DNA of 21,677 bases from NCBI GenBank assembly GCA_020050895.1, contig JAGVJW010000236.1, positions 1 through 21,677 on the forward strand. The letters run 5' to 3'. The notes beneath the pieces were generated by a model. The model saw only the letters and a list, made by a program, of their open reading frames with translations. It did no database searches and had not been told where the DNA came from. Made by a program: the position numbers and the translations under genes. This DNA is from a bacterium (GTDB lineage Bacteria > Bacteroidota > Ignavibacteria > Kapaibacteriales > Kapaibacteriaceae). Below, in pieces: positions 7,736 through 16,224 of this stretch. Positions within the stretch are counted from its first letter, which is position 1. Each line of letters begins with the position of its first letter.

Positions 7736-9157
7736 ATGAAGGAACAAGACGTAACTATTGTCGGTGCCGGTCTGGTTGGTTCTCTGCTTGGAACGATGCT
7801 TTCTAAAAGGGGCTATTCAGTGCGGTTGTTTGAACGAAGACCCGACATGCGCGAGGAAATTATATCGGCAGGGAAGTCTATAAATCTTGCAATGTCCGAT
7901 CGGGGTTTGAAGGCACTTGAGATTGCCGGCCTGGCAGACGAAATTCTTCGCATTGCCATCCCGATGCAAGGCAGAATGATTCACGATGCTCAATACAATC
8001 TGTCGTTTCAACCTTATGGAGTTGGTAATCAGGCAATCAATAGCGTTTCGAGAGGAGAGCTTAACAAGAAGTTGCTTTCGATGGCCGAACACCACGGTGT
8101 TAAAATCGAGTTCAACCAACGATGTGTTGATGTTGACACTGTCAATGGATCCGTAACTTTTATTAGTGAACACACGGGCGCCTCGCAGACTGTAACAAGT
8201 CGGTTGATTTTTGGGGCCGATGGAGCATACAGCGCCGTACGAGCCCGTATGCAAGTCACCGACAGATTTGATTATTCTCAGAAGTATTTACCCCACAGCT
8301 ATAAGGAACTGCACATTCCCCCAGCAGCGGGGAGTGCCAATGACCAACAATTTCGTCTCGAGAAAAATGCACTGCATATCTGGCCTCGCAGGTCTTACAT
8401 GATGATTGCCCTTCCGAATATCGATGGAAGTTTTACCTGCACACTGTTCCTTGCGCATAAAGGTTCGCCATCGTTCGATGAACTGAAGACGGAAAAAGAT
8501 GTTAGTGCCTTCTTTCAGCAGAATTTTTCTGACGCAGTACCAATTATGCCAACGCTGATCGATGATTTTGTGGCGAATCCTGAATCGTCCCTCGTAACGG
8601 TTAAATGTTCTCCGTGGGTTTTGAATGGCAAGGTTGCTTTGATTGGCGATGCAGCCCATGCAATTGTGCCGTTTTACGGTCAGGGCATGAATTGCGGATT
8701 CGAGGACTGCCGAGTTCTCCTGGAATGTCTCGAAGCTGCGAACGATGATTGGCCATCGGCACTGAACTACTATGAGGCATATCGCAAGCCCGATGCCGAT
8801 GCAATAGCCGACCTTGCAGTTGAAAATTTCATTGAGATGCGCGATAAGGTTGCCGATCAGCGCTTCTTACGCAGGAAGAAAATTGAAGCGTTTTTACACG
8901 AACGATATCCCGATAGGTTCATTCCTCAATACACTCTTGTAACGTTCTCTCCTAACGTTCCATATTGTGAAGCACGTAGAATCGGAACTGAGCAGGAGTT
9001 CTTGATGGAGGAATTTCTATCGGATCCTAACATTTACGAAGACTGGACAAAACCCGATGCTCTGGCTCACATCGATGCCGTTATGCAAGATCGTCAGCCA
9101 TTAAAGTATAAGCCCCTTAGCCCGCAGCAGATTGTCATTGATAGCTCTCTGCCTTAA
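7736..9157 (+). CDS. kmo: Kynurenine 3-monooxygenase
   Basis: This FAD-dependent enzyme hydroxylates L-kynurenine to 3-hydroxykynurenine using NADPH and O2, a step in tryptophan breakdown and in NAD synthesis via quinolinate. At 473 residues it matches the usual length. The FAD-binding GAGLVGS is at about 10-16. The KMO signature INLAMSDRGLKALE follows at about 49-62. Arg 80 and Tyr 94 (MQGRMIHD...FQPYG) keep the 14-residue spacing of the substrate-binding Arg/Tyr pair known in Pseudomonas KMO (R84/Y98). The second FAD motif GDAAHAIVPFYGQGMNCGFEDC is at about 303-324. No other kynurenine-pathway gene (kynureninase, tryptophan dioxygenase, 3-hydroxyanthranilate dioxygenase) is in the window. 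It is the last gene of the plus-strand run and ends 2 nt from the next, convergent gene. Confidence 0.92.
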   Translation: MKEQDVTIVGAGLVGSLLGTMLSKRGYSVRLFERRPDMREEIISAGKSINLAMSDRGLKALEIAGLADEILRIAIPMQGRMIHDAQYNLSFQPYGVGNQAINSVSRGELNKKLLSMAEHHGVKIEFNQRCVDVDTVNGSVTFISEHTGASQTVTSRLIFGADGAYSAVRARMQVTDRFDYSQKYLPHSYKELHIPPAAGSANDQQFRLEKNALHIWPRRSYMMIALPNIDGSFTCTLFLAHKGSPSFDELKTEKDVSAFFQQNFSDAVPIMPTLIDDFVANPESSLVTVKCSPWVLNGKVALIGDAAHAIVPFYGQGMNCGFEDCRVLLECLEAANDDWPSALNYYEAYRKPDADAIADLAVENFIEMRDKVADQRFLRRKKIEAFLHERYPDRFIPQYTLVTFSPNVPYCEARRIGTEQEFLMEEFLSDPNIYEDWTKPDALAHIDAVMQDRQPLKYKPLSPQQIVIDSSLP

Positions 9158-9159
9158 AC

Positions 9160-11727
9160 TCACCGAAGGATATCGATTTGCCTTGTGTAGCTGGATAATG
9201 GCGCACTGAATACCATCAGATACGATCCAACGGGCCAGACTGAAACATCAATGGTAAAATCCCAATCTGTATCTGCAACTCCGTCGTGAACTATTGCATC
9301 TGTGTATATCAACTGCCCAAGAATATCAAAAAAATTAACTTCATATTTTCCCGGCGCAGACAAATTCACATTGATAGTCAATATATCCCGTGCAGGATTG
9401 GGATAGGCTGAAATTAATGATGACTTATAAAACGTTATCTGCCGTCCTTTTTTGAAACACGGATAATCTGTTTGTATCGATCCAGTGTCCAGAATTGTAG
9501 TTGGAGTCTGGAATACATATTTGTACTCGACATTGGCAATGGATAGCAACGTTCTGTCGACGGTGCCGTTGAGTATTGTACCTTCCAGCAACGCAACCGT
9601 CGCCCCCTCCCTGGTAATATTCACCGGATTGGTTTCAATAGTAATCGTTCTGATGTTGTAAATACGGTCGATAATATCGCCGACAATAATTCCAGACTGA
9701 ACTCCCGAGGGGGCAAACGTACGGTCGTCAAATTTGAGTGTGATGCGGGCAACAGTACTGTCGAGCGACTTATTCGATGCCGTGATGCTTGCTTTGATGG
9801 GTATTGTAAATCCTATTGTGCCAACCTTTGCATTTGTATCAGGTACATCGAACCTTACAGAAATTCCGTTCACAACTGCAGAAATCCTCACATCTGCTGA
9901 GCCTGTACACGGATTGGAAACAAAAACTCTCACCACGTCGGCATATGTTGTGTCGGTCGGTGGTGTAATGGATACCACAACATCAAGAATACTTCCAGCA
10001 GGTATTTTTATTGGGAATGTATTGGGACTTACAAGCGTGAACTGAGAGAACCCGGTAATTGAATCGACTGTGATGGCTTCATCATCGGTATTCGTAATTG
10101 CAAAGGTCCGAAAGGAAGGTTGTTTGTAGTCTATAACTCCAAAGTCTAATGGAGACGACACTTTAAAAGAAATTGGATCATAAACTATTGTAATATCACG
10201 AGATTTATGTACGCAGCCACCTTGATCTACCGTCGTTACGTAATACTTGCCCCCCTCCATAACCGTTATCACACGCGATGTGTCGCCGTTACTCCATTTG
10301 TACGATATGAAACCTTCCGATGCAACAAGGACTGCTGGTTGTCCGGGGCACAGTTCGGCATCACCCTGCACGGATAGCGTAATTGAGTATGGTTTGCGCC
10401 ACGCCATGCCATTGGTGAATATTACGCCGTAATCTCCATCGGTTGAACCATTCTGTTTAAGGTAGTTGTTGTCGGCATTGTTAGAATCTAGTTCGAGACC
10501 TGACTTGCCGCCTGCTACATTGATGCTAACATTTGGAAATGCCTTAGATAAAACAACCACACCGCCGCCGCCGCCGCCGCCGGGTCCGTGGGATGAGTAG
10601 GGATTTTTAACGTTCCCTCCATTGCCGCCCTCTGCACTAATTGAGAGTGGCGATGCAACATTGTTGCATTCAATAAGAATTGTACCTCCCGCGCCGCCCG
10701 CTCCTGCCCCATCCCATTCCGTTGTGTCGCGAACAGATAATCCATCTGCAAGAATCGAAAAACCATTTCCGTAAATCGTATTCGCGCGGATCAGAACAAT
10801 ACCGCCGCCGTGATTGCCTCCAGTACCGAACTGAAAATCTACACCCTGATCGTTGTTTTGGTGCCCGCCACCGCCGCCACCACCGAAAAACAATCGTTGC
10901 TGTGGAACGAATGACGCTAAAGAATTCCCGGGAATTCCTCCCACATACCGATTAGTGTTGCAGTATCGAACAGCATCCCCCCCCATACCACCTCTTCCGC
11001 CATTAGATCCCCCGCCGCCTCCGCTATTTGTACCGTTGCCGCCACCGCCTCCATTTCCAAGAGGACCTCTTCCGGAAACAGGGGCATTAACGCGCAACGA
11101 TGCAATTCCTTCGCCTTTCTCACCCGACTTACCGAGTAACCAATCGTATATCACGTAGTCGGTAGTGTTACAACCTTCATTGTTAATAGATGGACTGCCA
11201 CCTCGAAATCCTAAACCACTAACATTTATAATATTGTTTAAATATAAGTTGCCGGATACTTCCAGACATACAATTCCACCAATGGTTCCATTCCATGGTG
11301 GTGCTGTTATGGGGCTTGTAATACGCGCGCTATCGTATCGAGCAACACGCACAAGCTGTATCGAGCCGTTTACATCGTAGTCGTTGGTGAGTCGCGTTGT
11401 GAATTCAATCAGATCGCCGTTCACAGACTTTATCGTCAAAAACTCAGCATAACCGGATGTGCCAATACTAATTATCTGTCCGAACAGGGAATCGTTCGAC
11501 GTGTAAATTCGAGCCCCCTTCATTTGAATCATCAGCACGCGGTCAGCGGGTGAGTACCTTTGAGAGTTCGTAACCTTTACAGCACTATCGCAAGACAGAA
11601 TTTCGTAGACCTGGATATAGTCGTTGACGATTCCGCCAATCGGCGTTTGGGCAAAAGCCGCCATCCCCGCACAAAGCAGGCAGAAGCCTATGCCCAGAAT
11701 ATTGAGTATTCTCCGATCCTCTCTCAT
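9160..11727 (-). CDS. Large glycine-rich secreted protein with T9SS type A C-terminal sorting domain
   Basis: This is a likely surface or secreted protein, possibly adhesive. With ATG 11727-11725 it has 855 residues and a clean Sec signal peptide (about 1-26, ending MAAFA before QTP). The frame stays open to a TTG at 11766, which is less likely. A beta-rich N-terminal part is followed by a glycine-rich region at about 200-400 with runs of up to seven Gly and interspersed Asn, resembling eukaryotic-type glycine-rich or bacterial sheet-stacking proteins. Next come Ig-like/ASPM-SPD-2-Hydin-like beta domains (LDFGVIDYKQPSFRTFAITN). The final 80 residues form a T9SS type A sorting domain: AYPNPARDILTINV, FDILGQLIY and a closing strand TRQIDILR. 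The gene is convergent with kmo (2 nt apart) and divergent from the LD-carboxypeptidase gene. Confidence 0.88.
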   Translation of the reverse strand: MREDRRILNILGIGFCLLCAGMAAFAQTPIGGIVNDYIQVYEILSCDSAVKVTNSQRYSPADRVLMIQMKGARIYTSNDSLFGQIISIGTSGYAEFLTIKSVNGDLIEFTTRLTNDYDVNGSIQLVRVARYDSARITSPITAPPWNGTIGGIVCLEVSGNLYLNNIINVSGLGFRGGSPSINNEGCNTTDYVIYDWLLGKSGEKGEGIASLRVNAPVSGRGPLGNGGGGGNGTNSGGGGGSNGGRGGMGGDAVRYCNTNRYVGGIPGNSLASFVPQQRLFFGGGGGGGHQNNDQGVDFQFGTGGNHGGGIVLIRANTIYGNGFSILADGLSVRDTTEWDGAGAGGAGGTILIECNNVASPLSISAEGGNGGNVKNPYSSHGPGGGGGGGVVVLSKAFPNVSINVAGGKSGLELDSNNADNNYLKQNGSTDGDYGVIFTNGMAWRKPYSITLSVQGDAELCPGQPAVLVASEGFISYKWSNGDTSRVITVMEGGKYYVTTVDQGGCVHKSRDITIVYDPISFKVSSPLDFGVIDYKQPSFRTFAITNTDDEAITVDSITGFSQFTLVSPNTFPIKIPAGSILDVVVSITPPTDTTYADVVRVFVSNPCTGSADVRISAVVNGISVRFDVPDTNAKVGTIGFTIPIKASITASNKSLDSTVARITLKFDDRTFAPSGVQSGIIVGDIIDRIYNIRTITIETNPVNITREGATVALLEGTILNGTVDRTLLSIANVEYKYVFQTPTTILDTGSIQTDYPCFKKGRQITFYKSSLISAYPNPARDILTINVNLSAPGKYEVNFFDILGQLIYTDAIVHDGVADTDWDFTIDVSVWPVGSYLMVFSAPLSSYTRQIDILR
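10555..11100 (-). repeat. Glycine-codon low-complexity region with (CCG)7 triplet tract
   Basis: On the plus strand this part is dense in CCG/CCT/CCA triplets, the complement of GGN glycine codons. The most regular tract is seven consecutive CCG units at 10562-10582; shorter ones lie near 10866-10885 and 11010-11050. The units are three bases long, so slippage would change the number of glycines without breaking the frame. Confidence 0.75.
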
Positions 11728-11739
11728 GGGAAGGGTAAC

Positions 11740-11744
11740 CCTCC
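11740..11744 (-). promoter_or_regulatory. Possible ribosome binding site of the glycine-rich protein
   Basis: GGAGG on the minus strand, 12 nt upstream of the ATG at 11727. The spacing is longer than ideal. It lies inside the alternative reading that would begin at TTG 11766, and so mildly favours the ATG. Confidence 0.4.
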
Positions 11745-11905
11745 AAACCCTATGCCAATTGCGCAAAATTACTGAATGCCCGCCGTAAGTTCCTATTATT
11801 GATTAGGTTAAAAGACATAATTCACACTTTGGATACCGAAATTCGCAGACCAATGTCGGCTTTTCAAACAGTGTATGACGGTTTTCCACAGCTATTTTGG
11901 GCATC

Positions 11906-12856
11906 ATGGACCATGGCACAGTAATCAGACCCCGACATCTCTCTCCTAATGCCACAATTGGCATTGTGTCGCCCGCGTCGCCCCAGCGAGAGCCGGCAAG
12001 GTTAACGCGAGGAATTCATTATCTGGAATCTCTAGGATATCGGGTAAAACTTGGGAGGAATGCACTAAAGAGCCATGGCGGCTACCTTGCCGGAAAAGAT
12101 GAAGAGCGGGTTGCAGACCTTCACGAGATGTTCACCGATTCATCTGTAAGTGCAATTTTTTGCGCTCGCGGTGGCTATGGATCATCGCGTTTGTTATCTC
12201 TCATTGATTTCCAGATCATCAAAGAGAATCCCAAAATTTTTGTTGGCTTCAGCGACGTTACCGCTCTCCAACTTGCCATCCTTAGAAAGACTGGTCTAGT
12301 TACGTTTACTGGTGCACTACCCAGTGTAGACATGGCTGATGAATTTGATAATTATTCTGAGGAATGGTTTTGGAGAGCTCTTACATCTACGAAACCATTG
12401 GGCAATATTATTCAGGAGCAGGCACTATCGACAGTTAAGGCCGGTACTGCAATAGGTCCGCTGATAGCCGGTAATCTTAGCGTCCTCGTGTCGCTTATCG
12501 GTACACCTTATTTACCTTCGCTCGAAGCTTGTGTTCTGGCTATAGAGGATGTTGATGAACACACATACAGAATAGACAGAATGCTCACGCATTTGCTGAA
12601 TGCCGGACACTTGACTGAGGTTTCGGCATTACTCACCGGATCCTGGTCGCAGGCAAACACACAGCGAAGTGCAACACCGAACCGTGATGTTGGTGAGGTT
12701 ATCCACGAAATAAGCGAATTTGTTAGGGGGCCTGTACTAGCCAACTTAATGTATGGGCACGAACCGCAAAAGCTAACGCTCCCGGTTGGAATATTAGCAA
12801 AGGTTAGTTCAGATGGACCAATAGTAACGTTCGTTGAATCTGCAACATCGGAGTAA
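11906..12856 (+). CDS. ldcA: LD-carboxypeptidase (murein tetrapeptide carboxypeptidase, peptidase family S66)
   Basis: LdcA removes the terminal D-alanine from murein tetrapeptides (L-Lys/mDAP-D-Ala bond) so the tripeptide can be recycled. From ATG 11906 the product has 316 residues. TTG 11897 is a possible alternative start. The S66 catalytic triad is visible: Ser 116 in VGFSDVT, Glu 214 in AIEDVDE and His 285 in YGHEP, at nearly the same positions as in the Pseudomonas aeruginosa enzyme (S115, E217, H285). ARGGYGSSRLL at 87-97 and GPLIAGNLSVL at about 184-194 are also family-typical. No signal peptide is seen, which fits a cytoplasmic recycling enzyme. No strong Shine-Dalgarno lies ahead of it. 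It is a single plus-strand gene converging on a sugar-kinase-like gene 6 nt away. Confidence 0.93.
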   Translation: MDHGTVIRPRHLSPNATIGIVSPASPQREPARLTRGIHYLESLGYRVKLGRNALKSHGGYLAGKDEERVADLHEMFTDSSVSAIFCARGGYGSSRLLSLIDFQIIKENPKIFVGFSDVTALQLAILRKTGLVTFTGALPSVDMADEFDNYSEEWFWRALTSTKPLGNIIQEQALSTVKAGTAIGPLIAGNLSVLVSLIGTPYLPSLEACVLAIEDVDEHTYRIDRMLTHLLNAGHLTEVSALLTGSWSQANTQRSATPNRDVGEVIHEISEFVRGPVLANLMYGHEPQKLTLPVGILAKVSSDGPIVTFVESATSE

Positions 12857-12862
12857 GAGTAT

Positions 12863-13780
12863 CTAGCGCGACTCGAGTACCGATGCCGCTTCTAATACAA
12901 CGTCGTCAACAAACTTCATCACCACATTCTTATACACATTTACTATTCTCACCGATACAGATTCTCTAAACTCAATATCTTTAAAAAGTGACCCTGCAAA
13001 TGCAAGTTTCAAGCTGTCTGGTCTGTTACTGTCCGTATGAGCTAATTCATTCACCATTGTAATCACAAGGCGAGAAAGCTCGTCGGCCGCCTCCTCCCGT
13101 ATTCGCAGAGCTACGAGATCGTTTTCACTGGCAAACGAGAGCACAGCCGGTGCAAGTTTTGAGCATCTGTCGATAACAGCATTCCGAAGTGCAGCGGACA
13201 CTGCGGCGCGATTATCTGCATCGACGTGAAGGTAGGCTGCAACCGGACGTATCAGCGTAGTGTGTAGCCCCCTGCCATCAAGCATTTGCGCAACAGCTCT
13301 AAGAGCTTCCCTTCCCATCCAAAAACCGCTGCCGGCATCATCTATGCGTGGTCCCCATCCTCCGCATCTGAGCATACGCCCGTCATAGGTACGCGCAACG
13401 CATATCGAGCCGGTTCCGGCTATCATTACAATTCCCGGAGAGCCTCCGTGGGCGGCTAGATGAACAAGTTCTACATCACTAACAACAGACACGCGCGGTA
13501 CATCCGGCGAAATGTATTCAGCCCACGATTCAGAAAACGAATTCAGGTATTGTTGTTTTTCCGCGGCTGCCCATACACCAGCCATGCCAATAAGAATCCA
13601 TTTGATTTCTAGCTCCGAAGTTCGAGCTGTAGCTAGCCATAAGCCCAGCGAACGACAGAGCTCGTTAGTCCGTAAACTTCCCGCGTTAGGTTTAAACGAT
13701 GGGAGTGAGGTTCGGTTGACAATCGAAGATGAGTCGATGGCAGCAACGGTAGTAGTGGTACCGCCGCCATCGATGATCAT
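12863..13780 (-). CDS. BadF/BadG/BcrA/BcrD-family ATPase, probable N-acetylglucosamine/amino-sugar kinase
   Basis: The ASKHA-fold family includes N-acetylglucosamine and N-acetylmuramic acid kinases as well as activators of dehydratases. From ATG 13780 the product has 305 residues: the phosphate-1 loop IIDGGGTTTT at 2-11, SDVE at about 101-104, the phosphate-2 loop AGTGS at 121-125, and GGWGPRIDDAGSGFWMG at about 140-156. No cysteine cluster for an iron-sulfur cluster is seen, so the kinase branch is more likely than the dehydratase-activator branch. The usual GDEGSG motif reads DDAGSG here. The ATG overlaps the preceding gene's stop (ATGA); GTG 13819 is an alternative start. It is the third gene of a ctpA-led operon and converges on ldcA, which suggests amino-sugar recycling (inference). 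Confidence 0.82.
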   Translation of the reverse strand: MIIDGGGTTTTVAAIDSSSIVNRTSLPSFKPNAGSLRTNELCRSLGLWLATARTSELEIKWILIGMAGVWAAAEKQQYLNSFSESWAEYISPDVPRVSVVSDVELVHLAAHGGSPGIVMIAGTGSICVARTYDGRMLRCGGWGPRIDDAGSGFWMGREALRAVAQMLDGRGLHTTLIRPVAAYLHVDADNRAAVSAALRNAVIDRCSKLAPAVLSFASENDLVALRIREEAADELSRLVITMVNELAHTDSNRPDSLKLAFAGSLFKDIEFRESVSVRIVNVYKNVVMKFVDDVVLEAASVLESR

Positions 13781-14571
13781 GACGATGCTTTTGGAGGCTG
13801 CCACGTTCCCCGTTTCCACGACTGGAGTTCAATGGTAACAGAACCCACGTACACGCTCATTTCAGCTTTAATGGGAACCCTTGCATCGTCATCGGAGAAC
13901 CACCCTCTGAATTTGCCTGTCAGACCATAAATGCCCGTCCAATTGGCATTCCCTATGAAGGAAATCGTATTTACGGGATAGTCTACCGCATCAATCTCAA
14001 CTTCCTCCTTTGCACCGGTGAAATTTATTACGGTGCTGACGGTATCATCCATTATTATGGTTGGCAAGACGTAGCTCTTCTTTGAAAATAGAAACGAACG
14101 GGCAGCAAACAATAGCGAACTGCCATCGTTATACTTTCGCTTAATTGAATATGTCTTGGTTTGAATCTTCTTCTTGTCAAAGAACTTCTCCATCGACACC
14201 TTCTTATTGTCGTAATCGAACAAATACTCATCGAAGTACCATTTATCATCGTCACCCATCGTGTTGGCATTAAACTTATACGAGTACCTGGCATCTTTTT
14301 CCATCCAGCTTTCATATATGGCATGCAGCGATATAAAGGGAATATTGGGATGCGAATTGATATATATTTTTACTTTCGAACAAACCTTGCCGTCGTACGT
14401 TGTGGCTGGTTCGGTAACGCACCTTATTGTTCCGAGCGTGATGTTAAGGTACGATACGCGGTATACTAACTCTTCACCAGGGTATAAAAACTGTCCATCG
14501 GATGCCGAAGCAACAGAAGGAATTACGGAGAATATTGCAAGAATAAAACAGGCTAGCGTTGCTGACTTCAT
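13777..14571 (-). CDS. DUF3108-domain protein, exported
   Basis: The product has 264 residues with a Sec-type signal peptide (about 1-23, ending SVASA). The mature part fits DUF3108: FLYPGEELVYRVSYLNITLGTIRC at its start (about 28-51) and the family-typical end GWFSDDDARVPIKAEMSVYVGSVTIEL at about 225-251. The DUF3108 family is periplasmic or outer-membrane associated and of unknown function, predicted to be beta-rich. It sits between ctpA and the sugar-kinase gene, sharing ATGA overlaps with both, so the three are probably co-translated. No lipobox and no catalytic residues were seen. The domain call is good; the role is unknown. Confidence 0.85.
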   Translation of the reverse strand: MKSATLACFILAIFSVIPSVASASDGQFLYPGEELVYRVSYLNITLGTIRCVTEPATTYDGKVCSKVKIYINSHPNIPFISLHAIYESWMEKDARYSYKFNANTMGDDDKWYFDEYLFDYDNKKVSMEKFFDKKKIQTKTYSIKRKYNDGSSLLFAARSFLFSKKSYVLPTIIMDDTVSTVINFTGAKEEVEIDAVDYPVNTISFIGNANWTGIYGLTGKFRGWFSDDDARVPIKAEMSVYVGSVTIELQSWKRGTWQPPKASS

Positions 14572-16190
14572 TTCAGTCCTGCTATTTTCTTTGCTTCTGG
14601 AAACAGTTGCATAGCTTTCTTGGTTTGGTTATCAATGGTTAGTATCACAGCAGTGTACCCGTTGTTGTTGTATAAAAATCTTCCGATGTAAGCCTTGATT
14701 ACAGTCTTCAAGAAGTCCTCGTCCAGCTTGTATTCATCCTGTTTCCATTCAATCGAATCTTGAGATGCAAACTGTTTAAGTTTTGCAATATCGGCGTCGG
14801 TGATTGAATAATCCTTTAGGTATTTCGGCATGCTGGCGGAATACGTTTGCCGTAATTCGCGACCGCGTTCCTTCATGATGAGATCAGCTGTTTTCCAGAA
14901 CAGATTCTTAGCCCGAAGCTTGCGTGCGAGAATACCGATTGTATCGGCCTTTACAATGTAGTCTGGTGTAATACCACCGCCACCATAAACTGTACGGCCA
15001 CCCGATGTCTTGAATTTTGGCTTACCGGAAACGTCATCGACATTAACGTCCTTAGCATGTTCAATATTCTCGCCTTCTTCCCCTTCTACGCGACCTTCGC
15101 CACGGTAATACTTACTCTTATCCTCGTACGGCCGTTGGATTAGTCTGCCTGATGGTGTGTAATACTTTGATATAGTCAGCCGGAAAGCCGAGCCATCGCT
15201 TAACGGATACTGCCGTTGAACAAGCCCCTTACCAAACGAGGTTTCACCAACAACAATTCCACGATCGAGGTCCTGAATGGCACCTGAAACAATTTCGCTT
15301 GCCGATGCAGATCCGCCATTGATGAGCACGACTAGTGGTATGTCTTCCAATTCACCTGACGGAGTAGACCAAAGATCTTCGTCGAATTCGGATACGCGAC
15401 CCTTTGTGTACACAATCTTGCGGCCATCGCCGATAAATTCATCAGCGATGCGATACGCTTGATCCAGGTATCCGCCCGGATTGCTGCGCAGGTCGAGAAG
15501 CAACTTCTTCATACCGAGGGATCGAAGAGTGCGTGCAGCCGAAACAATTTCGTCGTGAGTGGTAGAGCTGAATCTATTCGCAGTAAGGTAGCCTATGTCC
15601 GTGCCGTCAATCATGAAATACGCATCAACAGAATTCAGGGGAATCTTGTCGCGCGTTATTTCAAATGCCAACAATTCCTTTTCACCACTGCGCTTGATAT
15701 GAATTTTAACTACCGTACCTTTTTGACCGCGTAGCTTTTTGGGAACATCGGAGCGAGTCATACCAACTGCGCTAGTATCGTTAATCCGAACAATCTTATC
15801 TCCTGCAAGTATTCCAAGAGCTTCGCTCGGTCCTCCGGTAATGGGGCTTACAATGGTGATAGTATCGCTGATGATATCGAATTCGATGCCGATGCCCTCA
15901 AATGAGCCCTTAAATTCTTCCTCAACGCGTTCCATATCCTTTGCAGGGATGTAGACAGAATGCGGATCGAGTTCATCCAACATGCCTCGAATGGCGGCTT
16001 CGGTAAGTTTTTGCGTGTCGACGTCGTCGACATAATTTTTCATGGCCGTCGCCAGGACGTAATTGAATTTCTTAACCTGTTCGTAGACGTTATCCCCGCC
16101 TACTGCCGGCTGAACGTACATCCCCAACCATACGCCCGTCACAATGGCAACGAGAACAATGGCGGCAATTCGACCTTTGGATAAACTCAT
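14568..16190 (-). CDS. ctpA: C-terminal processing (tail-specific) protease CtpA/Prc, peptidase family S41
   Basis: This periplasmic serine protease recognises hydrophobic C-termini through a PDZ domain and trims or degrades envelope proteins, including peptidoglycan hydrolases in some species. The 540-residue product has an uncleaved or cleaved signal/anchor at about 7-25, then helices ending LDPHSVYI at about 74-81. The PDZ domain is at about 97-170 (FEGIGIEF, GPSEALGILAGDKIVRIND). The protease core includes LDLRSNPGGYLDQA at 232-245, nucleophile Ser 296 in GSASASEI and general base Lys 321 in GETSFGKG. The 25-residue Ser-Lys spacing equals that of E. coli Prc. The C-terminal 150 residues are charged and helical. 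It is the first gene of a three-gene minus-strand operon; no Shine-Dalgarno is obvious. Confidence 0.94.
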   Translation of the reverse strand: MSLSKGRIAAIVLVAIVTGVWLGMYVQPAVGGDNVYEQVKKFNYVLATAMKNYVDDVDTQKLTEAAIRGMLDELDPHSVYIPAKDMERVEEEFKGSFEGIGIEFDIISDTITIVSPITGGPSEALGILAGDKIVRINDTSAVGMTRSDVPKKLRGQKGTVVKIHIKRSGEKELLAFEITRDKIPLNSVDAYFMIDGTDIGYLTANRFSSTTHDEIVSAARTLRSLGMKKLLLDLRSNPGGYLDQAYRIADEFIGDGRKIVYTKGRVSEFDEDLWSTPSGELEDIPLVVLINGGSASASEIVSGAIQDLDRGIVVGETSFGKGLVQRQYPLSDGSAFRLTISKYYTPSGRLIQRPYEDKSKYYRGEGRVEGEEGENIEHAKDVNVDDVSGKPKFKTSGGRTVYGGGGITPDYIVKADTIGILARKLRAKNLFWKTADLIMKERGRELRQTYSASMPKYLKDYSITDADIAKLKQFASQDSIEWKQDEYKLDEDFLKTVIKAYIGRFLYNNNGYTAVILTIDNQTKKAMQLFPEAKKIAGLK

Positions 16191-16216
16191 GATGGCTTGT
16201 TATTGAGAAGGAAGGG

Positions 16217-16224
16217 CAAAAGTA
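16217..16224 (-). promoter_or_regulatory. Candidate TAnnTTTG promoter box for the ctpA operon
   Basis: The minus strand reads TACTTTTG, an exact TAnnTTTG match, 26 nt upstream of the ctpA ATG. It would give a leader of about 20 nt. No convincing -33 TTTG was found at the usual distance. It lies in the 95-nt gap after the end of the upstream surface-protein gene, where an operon promoter is expected. Confidence 0.45.

Noticed and set aside
7817..8254. 145-codon minus-strand frame inside kmo.
   Set aside because: It is antisense to the conserved kynurenine-monooxygenase signature region and has no start signal or family match.
10562..10582. CCG repeats considered as a CRISPR-like or satellite array.
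   Set aside because: Unit is 3 bases, in frame, coding for glycine in a long intact gene, with no spacers.
10680..11158. Plus-strand open frames rich in proline opposite the glycine-rich region.
   Set aside because: They are the complement of GGN codons (read as CCN) in the real minus-strand gene, with no ribosome binding site and no family resemblance.
12846..12885. Inverted repeat CATCGG ... CCGATG spanning both stop codons of the convergent ldcA and kinase genes.
   Set aside because: The arms are only 6 bp with a 28-nt loop and there is no T-tract on either strand; this is within chance expectation, so it was not called a terminator.
12863..13780. Reading the BadF-family gene as an activator of benzoyl-CoA reductase or 2-hydroxyacyl-CoA dehydratase.
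   Set aside because: No paired cysteines for the bridging iron-sulfur cluster and no dehydratase or reductase genes nearby; the amino-sugar-kinase branch fits better.
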